From the NCBI GenBank assembly GCA_013180625.2, contig SNVD02010473.1, forward strand, positions 2,852,001 to 2,916,000: a stretch of 64,000 bases of DNA, in the 5' to 3' direction. Both the position numbers and the translations under genes were made by a program. The DNA is from Boswellia sacra. Lineage: Eukaryota > Streptophyta > Magnoliopsida > Sapindales > Burseraceae. Each line of letters begins with the position of its first letter. The stretch's first letter is position 1. Positions 32,930 to 47,760 of this stretch are shown one piece after another. The notes beneath the pieces were generated by a model. It was not told the DNA's origin. It saw only the letters and a program-made list of their open reading frames with translations, and made no database searches.

Positions 32930-35900
32930 TAGATCACTTGCTGCTCAGAAAAGACAATCGAATTCGAATCCCATATTGGAAATCACTGTCCTTCTGATTA
33001 CTTTCTATCTCTTAGGCTCCATTTCTAATATTCTGCTAATTATTCTATGTCCTGATATTAGATATATAATCGAATCTGAAGCCACGTTTACTCTGCACAC
33101 TACAATGCAGTTGACGGCTCCAGCATCCACCAATTTAGTGGGCTAATTTGCCAGTTTCAGTTGGCAGGTAAGTGCAAACCTAGCTTCTGATGTATCCTAA
33201 ACTTTTGATATAATAAAGAGTGAGTGATCTTGGATGGACTAATGCTCACTTCAAAGGTCAAGAGAATGTCTTCAGTACTTTTCCATAAGAATTTCAACCA
33301 TTGATGGGTACAAAACACATTGTTAATTCATAAAAATATGGTGACAAGAAAGGAGGCCACTACCACCTATCCATCTCCAACTAGCCTTGGAATCCGTAGC
33401 CTACCAATTAGAATTTTATAAGAGTTTTCGCACTCAGTCAAGAATAAAGACCCCGAGACATGGAATGATTATTGTCACCGTTTGGAACTAACAGTGACGA
33501 GAGCCAAAAACAAGCAATTATGTAGGCCAATCCGCAATGATATTCACTATCAGAAACAAAAATTTGAAACAATAGATAGGATAAGCATAGTACCAGCACC
33601 CCAAAATTTTCATTCATCCTCATTGAACTATACCAACCCCAACTTGGGGAGATAAGTTATTTTGTTTGATTTAAAAATTGACTAAATTGGATGCTAGCTT
33701 TTCACTAGAATCTCTTTATCCTGTTATTTTTTGACTTCGCAAGTAGAGCCACAAGTGTTTACACTAATTGACTTAATGACAAACATGAACATGGCAGAGA
33801 GATGTAAAAAGAGCCCCACGTATTTCTCTCTCTGACTAGCAATTTGTGGAAGTATAGAACTGGTGATGTTACCATTCAACACTCTGAACATAATGACTAT
33901 ATCCAAGTCTATGTAAATGTTTACATAAACTAAGACTCTTAATTATGTATCCCCCTATCTGCAACACTAAAAAATCTATCACACATCTTGAGATCAACTA
34001 ATCCAGCTTAAAAGCAGCACTAATAAATGAACTGGTTACTGGACTTTCCAAATAAATGTTTAAAATAATATATGTCGATCAAATATTCTGCTAATACTTT
34101 AAAGAAAAGTCAGCGTGACTCTGTGCAGCAATATTACTATTTAAACATAAATTTCAGCATGAAGAAAGCCAGAGAAGTTCAGGATTTTCTAATCATTACC
34201 TTAGTGCTTCTACCTAGTTCTCTGTTATGCAATTGACCATTCGCATTTGCAACTTAGATGTCCATGTAAAGTTTCATTATCCTTCGTCACTTGAACTGCC
34301 TCAACAACATGATCTCATCTCTTACTTTAAAATTAATAAATCCCTCTAAACCACTAATAATGAGATATATATAATGCGGCAAACATATTCCCATTGTCTC
34401 CTGAAACATGAGTAAACCAGAGAATTATGCTTCCAATGGTCAACCGGAAGAGAATCCTGCCTATGATCCCTCATAGTGGCAATACCAGTGGAGGCAGGTC
34501 CTTGAATGTCACACAACAATTAAAGAATAACCTCAAAATTATGGGCATCCACTTTCTTTAGATTTGGTGACAGAAATTATCGATATATATTCGAGCCCTT
34601 TACGCTCCCTGCATACTGTTTTAAAGAAACATATGATATCTATATTTTAGTCATGGTATTCACCATGGTTTTTACTTAAAATCATATCATACCAATTGCA
34701 ATATGAGCAGTAAGATCTGTTTGTGAAACGGAGGTCAATCATTCATCGTTAAGAATGTGAAACTTCATACTTACATGCTTCAAGAGAAGTCAAACAAAAA
34801 TTCCAGATAAAATCTACCCATGCAGATTAGGCTTCCATCTACTTTTTCTGGGCACAACGGTCTCTTCCCTTGAACTACAACACATAGAAATAGATCACTA
34901 AGCAAACACTTGATTTTACCGGCGAAAAATTATTTTATATATATGTAGATGGAGTAACCAACCCAAGAGTCTCCTAAACTGTAGAACTCAACAGGTTGTA
35001 GTATACTGATTAACTGTACCCACTGGGCACCGGCCACTTCCTTCTAGAAAGGGCAAAAGTATTGACAAGTCTATCAAGTGTGTATGCATGCGTATGAAAT
35101 CAATGTACTTCAGCTCATTAAATAGTATCATATCAAAAAGAAAGTATTGTGATTTGATTTCGGTACAGAAATGTGGGGTAATGTAAAGCAACTATTAGTA
35201 TACCTCCTCCTCCCGAAGTGAACGTTATGTGATAGCTTCTCAGATGAGATACAAAATGATGAAGCTACCTTGCGAAGCTTTGTCAACCCTGCTTTTTTTA
35301 ATAGAGAAGCGGCTAGTTTGCCTCAATTCTCAAGACAAAGCAGGTAACTTGGACGTTCTTCGCATTGCATGAAGGCCAGTGAGACATCCATTACCCAAAA
35401 ATACAACATAATAGAAGTTTTAACTGTCAAAAAGTAGATAATTTGATGCACGCATCATATTTAACTGTTCATATTATCGATATAAAAGTAAAGTTATGTT
35501 TTAGAATTATAGTGTTTCATTTCAATGTATATTATATAATGGGTTATACATGTAATATTCAATCTTAGGTTTGACAAGATATTATTTCTATGATTGCAAA
35601 GTGGACGGATGTCACTGATTTATAAATACGGACTTCGCAATCGGCCGCGTCTATCCGAGCTCACCAACAATCGATCTCTTGCTTCCCATTCTGATAAAGA
35701 CTTGCTATAATAAAGAAACCAAATTTTCTCAAAAAAACATATAATCAAAAATAAATGATCCATAGTCATTTGTCCAAGTATATTAGATCAAGTAAATTAA
35801 GACGCAAATGGTATCCCGTATCCACATAACACATCGCAAAAAGAAATGCTTCCACCAGAATAGTTCGACTCAAATTTATATATACAATACATTGAGATCA

Positions 35901-36730
35901 ATATCCTTCCATGACATTCATGAACCCAGAAAATTTTCAACAGTTCAAGTCATTGCCTGAAGTGAAACAGATTGTTCTAATGCTTTGAGTACTCATCAAC
36001 AATGTATCAATTATCACAGCATGCAATCAGGGCAAAGCTTGGAATTTATCCGATACTTCCAACTTAAGACGTCCATTCACTAACCTGTCTTGCCAACCAG
36101 TCCTGCACGCAGAACAACAGAAAAATTAAGTAAAATAAAAATTCAAAAAATAGAAAAAAAAAATCAATCTCCATGAATCCTTTCCAGCTTTCCTGTGCAC
36201 AACTGATCAAACTTAAAAGAAAGCCATATCATATGAAATCTTATGTACCACGCTTTGATTAAAAGGAACGCTTAATTAAGGAATTCATTTCATAATATTA
36301 TTAAAACGATACTCCCACAATCAATTAACTTTGATTATGTCTAATTTAATGACCAAAAACAAAGATGTACAAAAGGAGCTTTACATTTGTTAATGAGGCA
36401 AAACTTGCAAGCACTGCAATCCAGTGGGTGTGGTGCCACATGGTAAGATAGAAGATACCAGGCAATGGAACCCACCAAAAATCTGTCATACAAAAATAAC
36501 ACAGCACATTTGTAAGGAAAAAAAAATGGAGTAAAAGCAAGCATCTCAAAAAGGAACAGATCTGAAGAGCGTTGATGATCTCAACCACCTAAAACAATTT
36601 AATTAAAACTTAACCAGATTCTAGTGACATTCAAACAATTAGCTATGAATGACCAGAGACGGTGAGTGGAAATATTACCAATTTGTTGCACTCCAGCATT
36701 AGTCCACAATGATGGATAAGACAAAAATTA
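32930..36730. other. Intergenic; no gene recognised
   Basis: Nothing in this 3.8 kb gives a convincing exon chain. A few short stretches have higher GC and exon-like edges (about 34830-34880, 35300-35390, 36060-36115), but none joins into a frame I can name. They could be parts of noncoding transcripts or old gene fragments. The last few hundred bases probably include the ELP5 3' UTR. Confidence 0.35.
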
Positions 36731-39700
36731 TCATATGTCCAAATCATCATCAGGGTCCTCATCTGAATCTGGCATCTCATCATCTGAATCACGAAAATAT
36801 ATTATCTGACCCTTGCTAGAGTCCTCATCTGTCTGCAATTTCCCAGTTGAAACAAGTGTCTCCTCACTTTTGACATTGAGAGATCTTCTACCATCATAAA
36901 TTTGTATGGGTTCACCATTTCCTGAAGCAAGAAATAGTAGAAAATAAAGTTTCTGATAGCAAAATGTGAAGAAACAATGAGAAGAATATAAACAGAAATG
37001 ACACTGTTTTCAATTTATTAGAGTTCAAAAAATAATAACAATAATAATTAATTAATTTAATTTAATCCAATTTATCCATATTCCCAAAACCTTGGTGCTC
37101 AAAAGGAAGTACTACTTTAGCCCTTTCAGCTTGCTCCTTCTCTGATAGCTGTAGATTGAATTGCATCTGTTCAATCAAACATCAACACCATACCAAGAAA
37201 ATGTCAGGCACATATTAAAGAGTATCAAGGTCATTCTTGCCTAAATCCATATGCATGCAGTATGTTTGCAATAGTGCATTCATTTCATAAACATTCATGC
37301 TTATGCACAAACTTTTTTCCTTTTTCTTTTCGCTGTCCTTCATCTTCTTCTCCTTTTCTCAAAAAATAATAAAAATAAAAACGAAATTCAGGAAGTAAAT
37401 TGTCTGAACTATTCTCTTGTTAACAAAGAGTGTTATGGGATGCGTGCATGATGACGAGCAAGGTTAACTGTGTGTGCATGCATTGGAAAGCAAGAGAAAG
37501 TGGGAGAGAGCCAGCTACAAACAATCCTCAGAATGAAGATAGAACAATGCAATTGACCTTTGGCAAAAGGCATTGAGTAATTATTTCGTCTTCAGATGAA
37601 ACAGATGTAAAGCTGATGCCTGTCGGGTCAACAAGTACTTCTTCACACTAGAAACAGGTTTGAATAAAGAATATATGAGTTCCTGCTTAATAAATCAGTC
37701 GAAAGAACCTCCACAAGAAAAGTAGAGAGAGAAGCATCACCATAACTCGAACACGTCCATTTCTTCTCTTGAACCGGACATTAAGCTTTCCTTTCCTAAA
37801 GTTCTGTTCAAGCAAAGAGAGGCGCTCCAAATCACCTTTCTCTCCAACTGTACATCGATTGTATGGTTCCACGGTTGCAACAATTGAAGACAAATATTCA
37901 AGAACAGGCGTGACCCTGGCTTCATGAAGATCTGAATGCAACAACCAAAAGATACTGGATACTTGGTCTGCAAACACAGGAAAATGGTGAAGGGACATAT
38001 CAGAAGCAACGACCTATCAGGCAAACTAACTACAAACTTCAGAAATTCCTAGGTAACATGTGCAACTCATTAATCACAGTTGAATGGCAAAAGTATTTAT
38101 TGAATTATCAAACAGGAGAGCGTATAACACTCTTCAGCAGCAAAATAATGGCAGCAATTGATATCTGTTTAGGATTTAATTTTGGAAGGATAAAATACTG
38201 TTAATGGTTCATGATTGAAAGAGATCTAGACCAGCATTATAAAACAAACACTTTCCTGATAAAACAGATCCAGTTGATACAGTTAAATAACAGTATTAAG
38301 AAATAGGATTTTCTGAAATCTGAGAATTTTAGTAGAGATAGATAGAGGTAATAAATCATGTACATACCATGGCTACGAAGGTTGCTTAGAATGCCTGAAA
38401 CTGCTGAGAGTGATGCATGTCTTAACATTTCACTTACCTGGTAACATTGTCAAGAGTCCATTAAAAACAGGTAAAGGAGTGTAATAAGGAAAAAACTAGA
38501 AACCAACAGCATAGACAAACATATACACCAAAATGGAAACTTATCAACATAGACAAAGAGCATAACATCATAATCACGCTCCATAAAGGATAATTTTTCT
38601 CCTTCTTACAAACTTTTCCAAAGATAAATTACGTTCTGTTTAACCATGTGAAGTCCCCAACTTTAAATTCCCACAAAATCTACAGCAAAAGAAAAAATCA
38701 ACCAACTAACAACTTTCACCAAGTTATAATATACAAGTACACTAAACATACAAACTCTTCACGTAAATTGATGTGATAATACTGTATAATTACCGTATCA
38801 CTACAAAATATTACCAGTGATATGAAGCTCCCAACTCAATATGTAAACTTCTTTTGTGCATTAAATTTTGCAATATTCTCAAAATTTAACAGGTCTAAGA
38901 CTGCGTATTTTGTAACTTGTAATCCATTAAATTATTTCCTTTCTAACTAAAAATTTATTGCAGACAAAAGGAAATTATTTATAAAGAAATAAAAGAACCT
39001 AAGCTTCCCAATATAATCATTAATTTTAAGGGAAAACAAAATTCAAACTTCAGCTGGAAGATTAAACTACATTAAAAAAATTGTATCAGGTTAACTTAAG
39101 GATACACTCTCACTGTATTTCACATAGTGTGATTGTTAGAATTTCAAAAAAATCTAACCACAACATCTTTTAATTATTAATGTACCTTCCATCAAATAAA
39201 TATTTCAGGTGCTATTAATTCCATTCTAAAACCATCAGGTTTCCTTGCCAGGTCCTAAAATTCTTCTTTTACCGCATTAAATTATGACAACTGTATCTAA
39301 AAGCCATGGGAAAGACAGCACTGAGCATCAGTCAAGAAATTCTCTGAAAACTTCCACAAGTCATGTCACTATGCCCTGCTTGTCTAACATAAGAGGGAAA
39401 AAAATAATAAGGACATCTTAACAGCTTCTGAATTGGCTAAAACATGTGATATTTCTTCTTAGTGATGCGAAAACACCATTCAGCAAGTATTCCCAGTCTT
39501 CTCAACATATAGATGCATTCAAAGACTAAGTCTATCTGGCCCATAAGTCTCACAATGTATCTGCATTTTGATAAGTCTCTTTATTATTTTTTTTTTCAGT
39601 AAATTATCCCTTCCTAATGTCTCTTTCCTTTGGCTAAGCTTATCCCTCAAAAAATCTATTGCACTTGACAGTAAGTTTCCTACCACATTAGGACAGGGAT

Positions 39701-40889
39701 AGGACTCCTTAGAGCCTTCACACTAAATGCAAAACTTCTTTTCAGCAGTACATTTTTGCACCCAATGGGAAGCTTCTACATATCACATCAGAAGAAGAAG
39801 GAATTAGAAGACTGATCTGCAGAACTTGACTTTGTCATCTAAATTTCTTACTTGTATTCCGACAGAAACGACATGGAAATCAGCTAAATGTGCACAGCAA
39901 TACTTGTCATGAAAAAGAAATAACAACACTCTAGTAACCTTACTTGAGGTTCTATAAACTCAATAGCAACATCATTTCACGAAGCCTATTTATCAGATAT
40001 TCACAATTCTGGGTTACGGGATTACCAAGTCAATGGCAATACAGAAACAATCTTTCCCTTGTCCAATCAATCCTGCAAACACAATCAAAGATTTATTAAA
40101 AAAAGCCCATCAGAATTCAATATTTCGTCTTCATCGTCAATTACTCAAACATATAAAGTAAGCCTCACAAATACACAAACGAAAAAAAAGAAATTTTTAC
40201 CTTTACCCAGTTCAACAATCAAAGAGTACAACTTATCTAAGTCCCTGACATCCTTACATGGACGAGACAGAACCGAAGCTTCCTCAGAAGGATCCTTAAC
40301 ATTCAACCGATCTTTCCAACCCAGCGGATCGGTATAACAGTCCAATATACGAATCCTGCCAACAAAATATAGATTCACAGTTCCACATAACATCACTAAA
40401 CCAATCAAATACAAGTCACAACCAAGTAAATACGCAAGTAAGAATACTTCAAGTTCCAACAAACCAAGCAGAAACCGTTTTTACCTTGCTGACAGAAATC
40501 ACAGTAACGTTACCGAAGAAAATGTTAATCAATAGTAGAATTACTCACCATTTATGAGACGATGTTACATCAATTCCTCTTTTCTTCAACAAATCCACAT
40601 AGAACGACGGACTCCGATAAAACGCGACAATCACGAGAACTCTGCATTTCTAATTTAATAAGTTTTATAAATAAGATAATTAAAAAAATGAAAAAGTTTC
40701 GTGTTGGAGCGAATGGGGTTACCGTGATTGAGATTTTCCCGCCAAAATATAATTGGAGAGCTGGGTGAGCACGTGAGTGAAGACATCGAAGCCAAAAGGT
40801 GAAGCTATGGAGGCTTTAATGGTGAGAGCAGGCGCGTGTTCTCCTTCTAAGCCTCCGTCTCGTAGAGTTCTGCAGATAGTATCGGCCAT
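36731..40889 (-). CDS. ELP5: Elongator complex protein 5 (ELP5), nine exons, 371 aa
   Basis: Exons in transcript order: 40889-40723, 40641-40549, 40355-40201, 40072-40026, 38437-38368, 37967-37741, 37647-37558, 37166-37091, 36921-36731. Total 1116 nt, one frame, GT..AG throughout. The N-terminus [22 protein letters not shown], the segment [15 protein letters not shown], and the acidic end [18 protein letters not shown] with DDDLDI match my memory of plant ELP5; 371 aa is near the Arabidopsis length. In the family, Elp5 joins Elp4 and Elp6 in a RecA-like ring that helps the Elongator complex modify wobble uridines of tRNAs. Intron 4 (38438-40025) is the longest. No lesion was seen. Confidence 0.93.
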
Positions 40890-40983
40890 TGTTGGGGTCT
40901 CTGCTTACTGTTAACTAAGCTAAAACCCTAGTCTGCAAATGATTTGGGAATGTTAAAGAGGCCTCACAAGTTTTCAACGATTC

Positions 40984-42600
40984 ATAGATAATATCGTAAA
41001 CCACTTCTTAAGTTTAAGTTAAGTTTAAGTTTAGCTAATTATCGTATAGAAATTCTTATATAAAAAATCTGTTATGTAAATATATCAACATCATTTTTAA
41101 TATTTATGTTTAAATTTTATCCAATTCAGCCATCAGATTTTATTAGCTTTCAAAATAATGACATAATTTCATATAAGATAATATCATAAATAACTCATAA
41201 AGTTTAGCTAATTATCTACATAAAATCTCTTATATAAATATATCAACGCGGTCCTTAACATTTGTATTTAAGCTTTATTCAGGTCTAGCCAACAAATTTC
41301 TTTAGCTTTCAAATTAACGTTTCGAGGTATTTTAGTAAAATGATATAATTTCATATCAGTAAACATAAAATTAATCCTTAAATTTTCTTTTCTAAAATCT
41401 TCGTTTCATATCACACAAGTATCACCATCCATAACCACCATAACCACTATCACCACCGTCAAATTCATTTAAATAAAAAAATAAACGTCATAAGATTCCA
41501 CCATGATAGCATTGAATTTTCCTCCACCATCAACACCCACCATCCCAACTCAACCACAAAGCTATTAAAAAAAAAATCAAATACTCAAAATTAAATCCAG
41601 ATTATTTCAACAATTATGTTTAAAAAATTATGCAAAAACTCTAAAACTCAAAACTGGCATACTTTTCTTTCTCCTCGCTAACTTCTTTAAAAATTTTCTC
41701 AACCTAAGAAAACTTTCACAGACACTACGTATTAAAATTAAGCAACAAAAATAAAGACAAAAAAAATTCTCAAACTGAAATTTTATAAAGAACCAGTAGC
41801 TAGCCAAAGCTATGTTTGGAGATTGAGAGGTTGAGGTGAGAGAGGCAACTGTGGGTGTAAAAAGGGGTTGGATTTTCGTTCGCAAAAAAAAAAAGAAAGA
41901 AGAAAGGGTATAAAAGTAAGGGCAAAATGATATTTTTAACTTTTTACTCGGTTTCTATACAAACAGAATCTGTTGGCTGGACTTGGATAAAGCTTAAACG
42001 CAAACGTTAGGGACCGCGCTTATATATTTACATAAGAGGCTTTTCGCATGATAATTAGCTAAATTCCATATGTGGTTTATGATATTATCCCATATGAAAT
42101 TATGCCATTTTACTAAAATACCTTAAAACGTTAATTTAAAAGTTAACGAAATCTGTTGGTTGGACTTGAATTAAATTTAAACACAAAAGTTAAGGACCGC
42201 GTTGATATGTTTATATAAGAGGTTTTCCGCATGATAATTAGCTAAACTTCAAGTAGGGGTGTACAAATTAACCCGATCCGAATGGGTTGGTCGGGTTAAT
42301 CGGGCTTTTATCGGGTCAGTATTAAATAGTAACCCGAAATTGGGTTGTAACAATCGGGTTTAAATAGTATCGGATCGTAATCGGGTTTGAATAGTATGAG
42401 TAAATATAATTAAACCCGATTAACCCGACTCGACTTGATCGGTTTTATCGAGTTATAAACAGGTTTATATTTTAAAAAATCCGAATTCGGATCCAAAATC
42501 TATAATCCGACACGTGATCGGGTTGAGTCAGGTTTAAAAAAACTCGATCCGTGTACATCCTTAACTTTAAGGATAGTTTATGATATTATCCCATTATTCA
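40984..42600. mobile_element. Large nested inverted-repeat element, about 1.6 kb
   Basis: The left end (40984 onward: GATAATATCGTAAACCACTT..TTTAGCTAATTATCG) is inverted at the right end (CATGATAATTAGCTAAACTT..ATAGTTTATGATATTATCCC, to about 42592). A second, inner pair repeats the same words: left 41178-41350 (GATAATATCATAAATAACTC, CGCGGTCCTTAACATTTG) and right 41930-42130 (AAACGTTAGGGACCGCG, TTTATGATATTATCCC). Two nested copies of one TIR family, or a fold-back element, would explain this. There is no transposase. The right arm is split by the hAT MITE at 42254-42563. Confidence 0.6.
42254..42563. mobile_element. hAT-type MITE with 8-bp target duplication
   Basis: Flanking octamers ACTTCAAG (42246-42253) and ACTTTAAG (42564-42571) differ at one base. 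The ends TAGGGGTGTACA and TGTACATCCTTA are inverted repeats. The interior is rich in the word CGGGTT/AACCCG on both strands. An 8-bp duplication and TAGGG ends fit hAT elements. It inserted into the older inverted-repeat element. Confidence 0.8.
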
Positions 42601-45600
42601 AATGAAAATAAAACGCCATTCTGAACGGATAATATTACTGACGTCCCTCCTCTGATGTTCAAGAAAAAAGGGGTGACTTCTCCTTTGTTTTTTTTTTTTT
42701 AAGATTTTAAATTTAATATTAATCATATATTTATTTTAATTTTTAAAATAATATAAATTTAATTATATATTTTAAATTTTTGTGAAATATAAATACAAAA
42801 TTTATAAATGAACACAATCTTAAAAGTTTTACTAATTTGTCCTCCCTTACCGTTACTATTTCTATTTTACCGTTTAATTTATGAAGAAAATAATAAAACT
42901 ATTCCAATTACTATAATAATTGCAAGTTGATTAAATTTTTATTAATTTTGTCCTCCTTTATTTAAAGGACTGATTTTCTTAATCCAAAATTTTATCAACT
43001 TTTTTATTATTATAAAATTTAATTTGACCACCATCCATCGATACTAAAATCTTGATAAACCAAACTAGCCATCGACTTTTTTGTGTTAAATTAAATGGTC
43101 AAATAATGACAACAAGAGATGTCAACAAAAATTTTAAAATTATATACAAGTTTGTTGATTTTTTGTTAAACGACAACTGCTGGTTATTGAAGTTGTATCT
43201 CCCAGAATAAATATAGTCTAAATACGTAACTGTAAATAAGTAATTTAAATGTTTGCAAGTTTGATTAGTATAATGAATGTAAAGAACGAACTGCTTCGGT
43301 TGAAATAGTCTCACCCTAATTTTATATCTCCATCTAATACAATTTTAAGATTTCTAAACACATTTTTATAAATTTTTTGTTATCTAATACGATTTGATCT
43401 ATAAATATAAATACAGTGAATTTAATTTATTGGATGATAAAAAAATAACTGATGTGTCATGTGTGTAATATATAAATGGTAAGTACTTTTAAACTTTTTT
43501 TTATCATCATTTAAAATATAAAATCATAGATTTATCGTCAACAATCATAAATCAAATTTTGTAAGTTGTGTTTGATATAACAAATGGTATAAAAATTTTG
43601 AATTAGAATAATTTCATGTGTATGTATAACTTTGGATATAAAAAACCTTCACTATCACACTAATTTACAACTCATTAGTTGTGGTTGATTGCAATTATCT
43701 AAATCAAGGATAATATTTTAAAAAAATCGAGATTTAAGAAAAAATCAAGATCATTTCTTTATCTAATTTTTAGTAATTGTTTGTAAATAATTTTTAGTTT
43801 TTAATAATTTATTTAATAAAAATATTTTATAAATGTTGATGCACGATTTCCAGATGGTTGGAAAGCGAGTTGAAGCTTGAATTATACGTCGGATCTAATG
43901 AGAACAAAGAAAATAGTAAAAGGTGCCGGTGGTGGTGCCGGCGAAAACCTTCCGACACCCAAGTCAGTTTTCGGCACATCAGAATTTTCTAAAAGAATTT
44001 CCTAGAGAGGGAAGCTCTCAAAAGCAAAGGAAATTTATAGAGAGAAATAATTTAGAAAAATGTGCATACCTTGAGTAAAAATCTGAGGGTTTAGATAAGT
44101 ATTAGCAGGAGTCATTGTAGAACCCAGATAATAGACCCAAATAACGGGCTTCAGTAATAGACTTACTGTGTTAGGTTTAATTAAAACCTAATTATGTTAT
44201 GACCATAACAATAAGAAATAATATTATCAATAAATAAAGTAAATCTATATATTTAATAAGTTTATATCAATTAGATTGTATGAATTTAGTTATTTAAGAT
44301 AGCTATATATTAACAATTATTCTATACAATGTGATGGTGCTTGAAATATATTCTTACAATATAATAAAAATAACATATAAATAAAAATAAGATTACTGAA
44401 AACATGATAACTATGCAAGAAATAAATCAATTTATACGTTTGAAAAATAGTTATTTTATTTATAATTGTCAAATAATACGTGTAAAACTCGGTTCAATAA
44501 CAAAATTTAAAATATAAAATTCCATGCTTATCTAATTGATTGTTTTGTTGCGTGCGAATGATTCGTTGCGTTCAGGTGGGTGGCCCACGGAAGAAGAGGT
44601 GGCGAAGGTTCGGGGCCTTAGGAGAGAGGGTTGGCGAACCTGTGATGGTCGCCACGTGCTATAACAGCCGTGTCAGTTCCCAATTATTCAGAGCAGTCTT
44701 GTTTCAGCAACGGCGATAACTTATCAATTACATTCATCTTGAAAAATCGAATCCTAATAAAATCAATATGATTAAAAAAATATTGTCAAAAAATAACAAA
44801 CTCTTAAAATTTAGAAATCATGATAATTATTTGACAGAATAATTCTTTAAAAAAAATAAAAATCTTAAATAAAATTACTATATTATCATAATCCTCAATA
44901 TAAATAAAAAAAATTAAAAAAATTTCAAATTAAGAATATTATTTGATAAATAATCATATCTTTAAAAATTTACATATTATAATCCTGCTTGACGATATTT
45001 GATAAGATATTATATTACATAATACGTAACTGATATATTAGATAATATTTGATAGTATTTAATAGATCGATAGTTTTAATATTCGATATAGAGCCATTAT
45101 ATATAGAAATTTTTAAAGACAGATAAGTTTTATAATTTATATTTAAATTTTAAAATTTTGATACTTTTAAAGTTTTCGTATAAATGCAATTTACGAAGTT
45201 TTAATAGGATTTGTTTACCTTGAGAAATTGGAAAGGTGCCTTACCTTTGCGCCACGAATCTAGCTTTTTCACCGAAGAGTGGGAAAGTGCTTTTTGCTTA
45301 GAAAAAAAAAAAAAAAAAAGCTTTCTCGTCAAGAGAGGGGCAAGTGCTTTTTGCGTGGGTTTCAGTTATGCAACGTGGCCACGCCCATAACCCATGCCCC
45401 ACGCCCTGCAAATTCACGTGTACAATTAACCAATTCTTTAAAATCAAATAAAAGCAAATCAAATCTCTATCAATCAATTCCCTTATTACTCTCTGATGAC
45501 AATTCCATCATGCCACGTGTATCCAAATTAAACAAAATTTTTATTAATCGTATAAGTACTATATCACGTGCTTAGACTGACATGATATATCTGACCAATA

Positions 45601-47398
45601 AAAAATTGAAAAAACAAAGTAAACAGTGATTTCTCAATTCCCATCCCTCTCTTTCTTTATTTTCTATTGGCTCAATGCACTATATCAATTCAGTTACATG
45701 ATCCATTCGCCACAGTGGATAATCTCTCTCGCGCGAGATATTCTTTCTTCCCGCCATCACTTGACACGATTCCTTCAGTCCACATGATTAACGCTGATGG
45801 GACCCAAAGAAGTAACCGTCGATCTCATCACCGTAACACACGATCTCCCCCTACCGACCCCCTCTTAAAAATTAATTATAACGGCCAAAATTTGTCACCG
45901 TCATCACGATAAATCCAAAACCACTTTTATGATCCCAATCCAAAGCGAACCAATTCCGTCGATTAACGTCTCCGTCTTTTATTTTTTTTTTCTTTTCCAT
46001 TTTTCTCGGAATTTAAGGCAAGTCATAGCAAAAGACAACTCTACTCGAAGCTGACGATCTTGCAAATGATTTTGGACCAACCTTGATGATTTCATGTTTA
46101 AAAAAATTTAAAAAAAATCAAATGACAACCAACTTCGCTTAACCAGCCTATTACATTAATAAAGGTACTTAAAAAAACGAAGAATATACTTGGGCAAGTT
46201 GTAACTTTTATAAATCTTAATTTAATTTGATTAAAGATGGGTTTGGATCTTATCAAAGATAAGATTCCATTGATATGTACTTGAGCTTATATTGATAATG
46301 GAGATGGAGATGTCTTGTTACAAAAAGAACAAGAGAGAGTTTTTAAAAAATGTCTACGGTCTATTAATATATAAATTGTTTAAATGGGGTTATCTGGTAT
46401 TAGTTGGTTCACGTTGAAAGTGTGATATATTAATGATACAACATTGGACTACTTGTTCAATAATTAGAGTATATAAATTATAAAATACATTATTATACAT
46501 CTGTATTAGTTTATAAAATTAAAAAATATATAATATGGGTTTGAATAAAACATTTGGTGAAGGAGAATAGATGGCGATCTATTCATGAGATTAACCCGAA
46601 ATAAATTATAAACGTGAAAGGTATAATTTATTCATATAATGAATTTGTCAACATATTTTATAGGTTGATCATGTGGATGATTAGATAACGTTGAGATATA
46701 GTAGAGAGTGATGTAATTTAAGTTTAACGATAGAATTTGAAGATAAATTTCAAGTTAACTTCATTGATTAATCTCCGTGTTTGACTTTAATATCATGAGA
46801 AAATGAAGCTTAGAAGAAAATTAATTTACTTTTTATCATTTTTAAAAATAATAAAATTTGCTAACAAATAGGCAAAAAGTGGCTTGATATTTGTAGAATG
46901 TGTATTTATTTGTTAGTAAATGATTCGAAAATCTTATCGGTTAGTAATAAATGATTTGAAAATCCGAATCTTATTTTAGAATCTGTTCATAAATATCTCT
47001 ATCACTTTTGAAGTGGTTAAGACTTAAAAGAAGAAAATTGATTTTTTCTTTTTAACTTGATTTTGTCTATCATCGAAGCAAAATAAAAAATATCATTATA
47101 TAGACAAAATATAATAATAAATAAAGAAGATAAAGATATACACAGATTAACAACTATACATCCATCAAAATTATATGACAAATAAATAGATAAATTATAT
47201 CATTTAATTTTATATATATAATTTGATGTAATATAATATCATTAAATAGATAAATTTTATAAAAATTAAGAAGTTTTAATAATAGTGTCACATTCCATAA
47301 TATTATGTTATATCAAGCTATAATATGTATAATTTTATGATAATTAAATTTTTGTTTAAAAAAAGAAAAAAAAGAAGTTTAGTGTAAAAAAAGAAAAG
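42601..47398. other. AT-rich intergenic DNA upstream of the isomerase gene
   Basis: No coding gene supported. GC-richer islands lie at 43850-44000, 44570-44700 and 45230-45420; the first resembles repetitive retroelement text but was not classified. Open frames at 45279-45575 and 45667-45912 have no family features. A cluster of CACGTG words at 44653-45570 is listed separately. Confidence 0.4.
44653..45568. promoter_or_regulatory. Cluster of four CACGTG G-boxes
   Basis: CACGTG occurs in CGCCACGTGCT (about 44652), TTCACGTGTAC (about 45414), GCCACGTGTAT (about 45513) and ATCACGTGCTT (about 45565). G-boxes/ABREs bind bZIP and bHLH factors. They lie 2.2-3.1 kb upstream of the PMI start, far for a plant promoter, so any regulatory role is speculative. 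Confidence 0.3.
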
Positions 47399-47417
47399 AG
47401 AGAGAGAGAGAGAGATG
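47399..47417. repeat. (AG)n tract in the presumed PMI 5' leader
   Basis: About nine AG units precede a long CT-rich stretch reaching the PMI start. Such purine/pyrimidine tracts are common in plant 5' UTRs. Confidence 0.8.
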
Positions 47418-47760
47418 GGAAAGAAAGAGAAGGAAGGAAAGTGTAAAGTGAGTAAAGTCAAGAAGTTAGAGGCCACTTCGTTTCGTCTACAGTCTATCAA
47501 TCAATCAATCTCTCTCATTCCTACCTGCTTTCTCTCTCCACAACTTCTTCTTCGTCTTTTACTGAATCCTTTCTCTTTTTCTTTCTCCAACTTGTATTGT
47601 ATTGTTTCCCTCTCTCTTGTTACCCTTTCAAACTCTTTAAAAACCAGCAATGCCACACCTTCTTCTTCGCCCACACCCATCTCCATTTCTCTGCTCACCA
47701 TCCTTCTTCACTTAGCAATTCCCCTTCCTTTTCACTCTCCCTTTCCTTCAGCAACTCATC

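Noticed and set aside
40059..40337. Plus-strand frame of 92 codons
   Set aside because: It is the antisense shadow of ELP5 exons 3 and 4.
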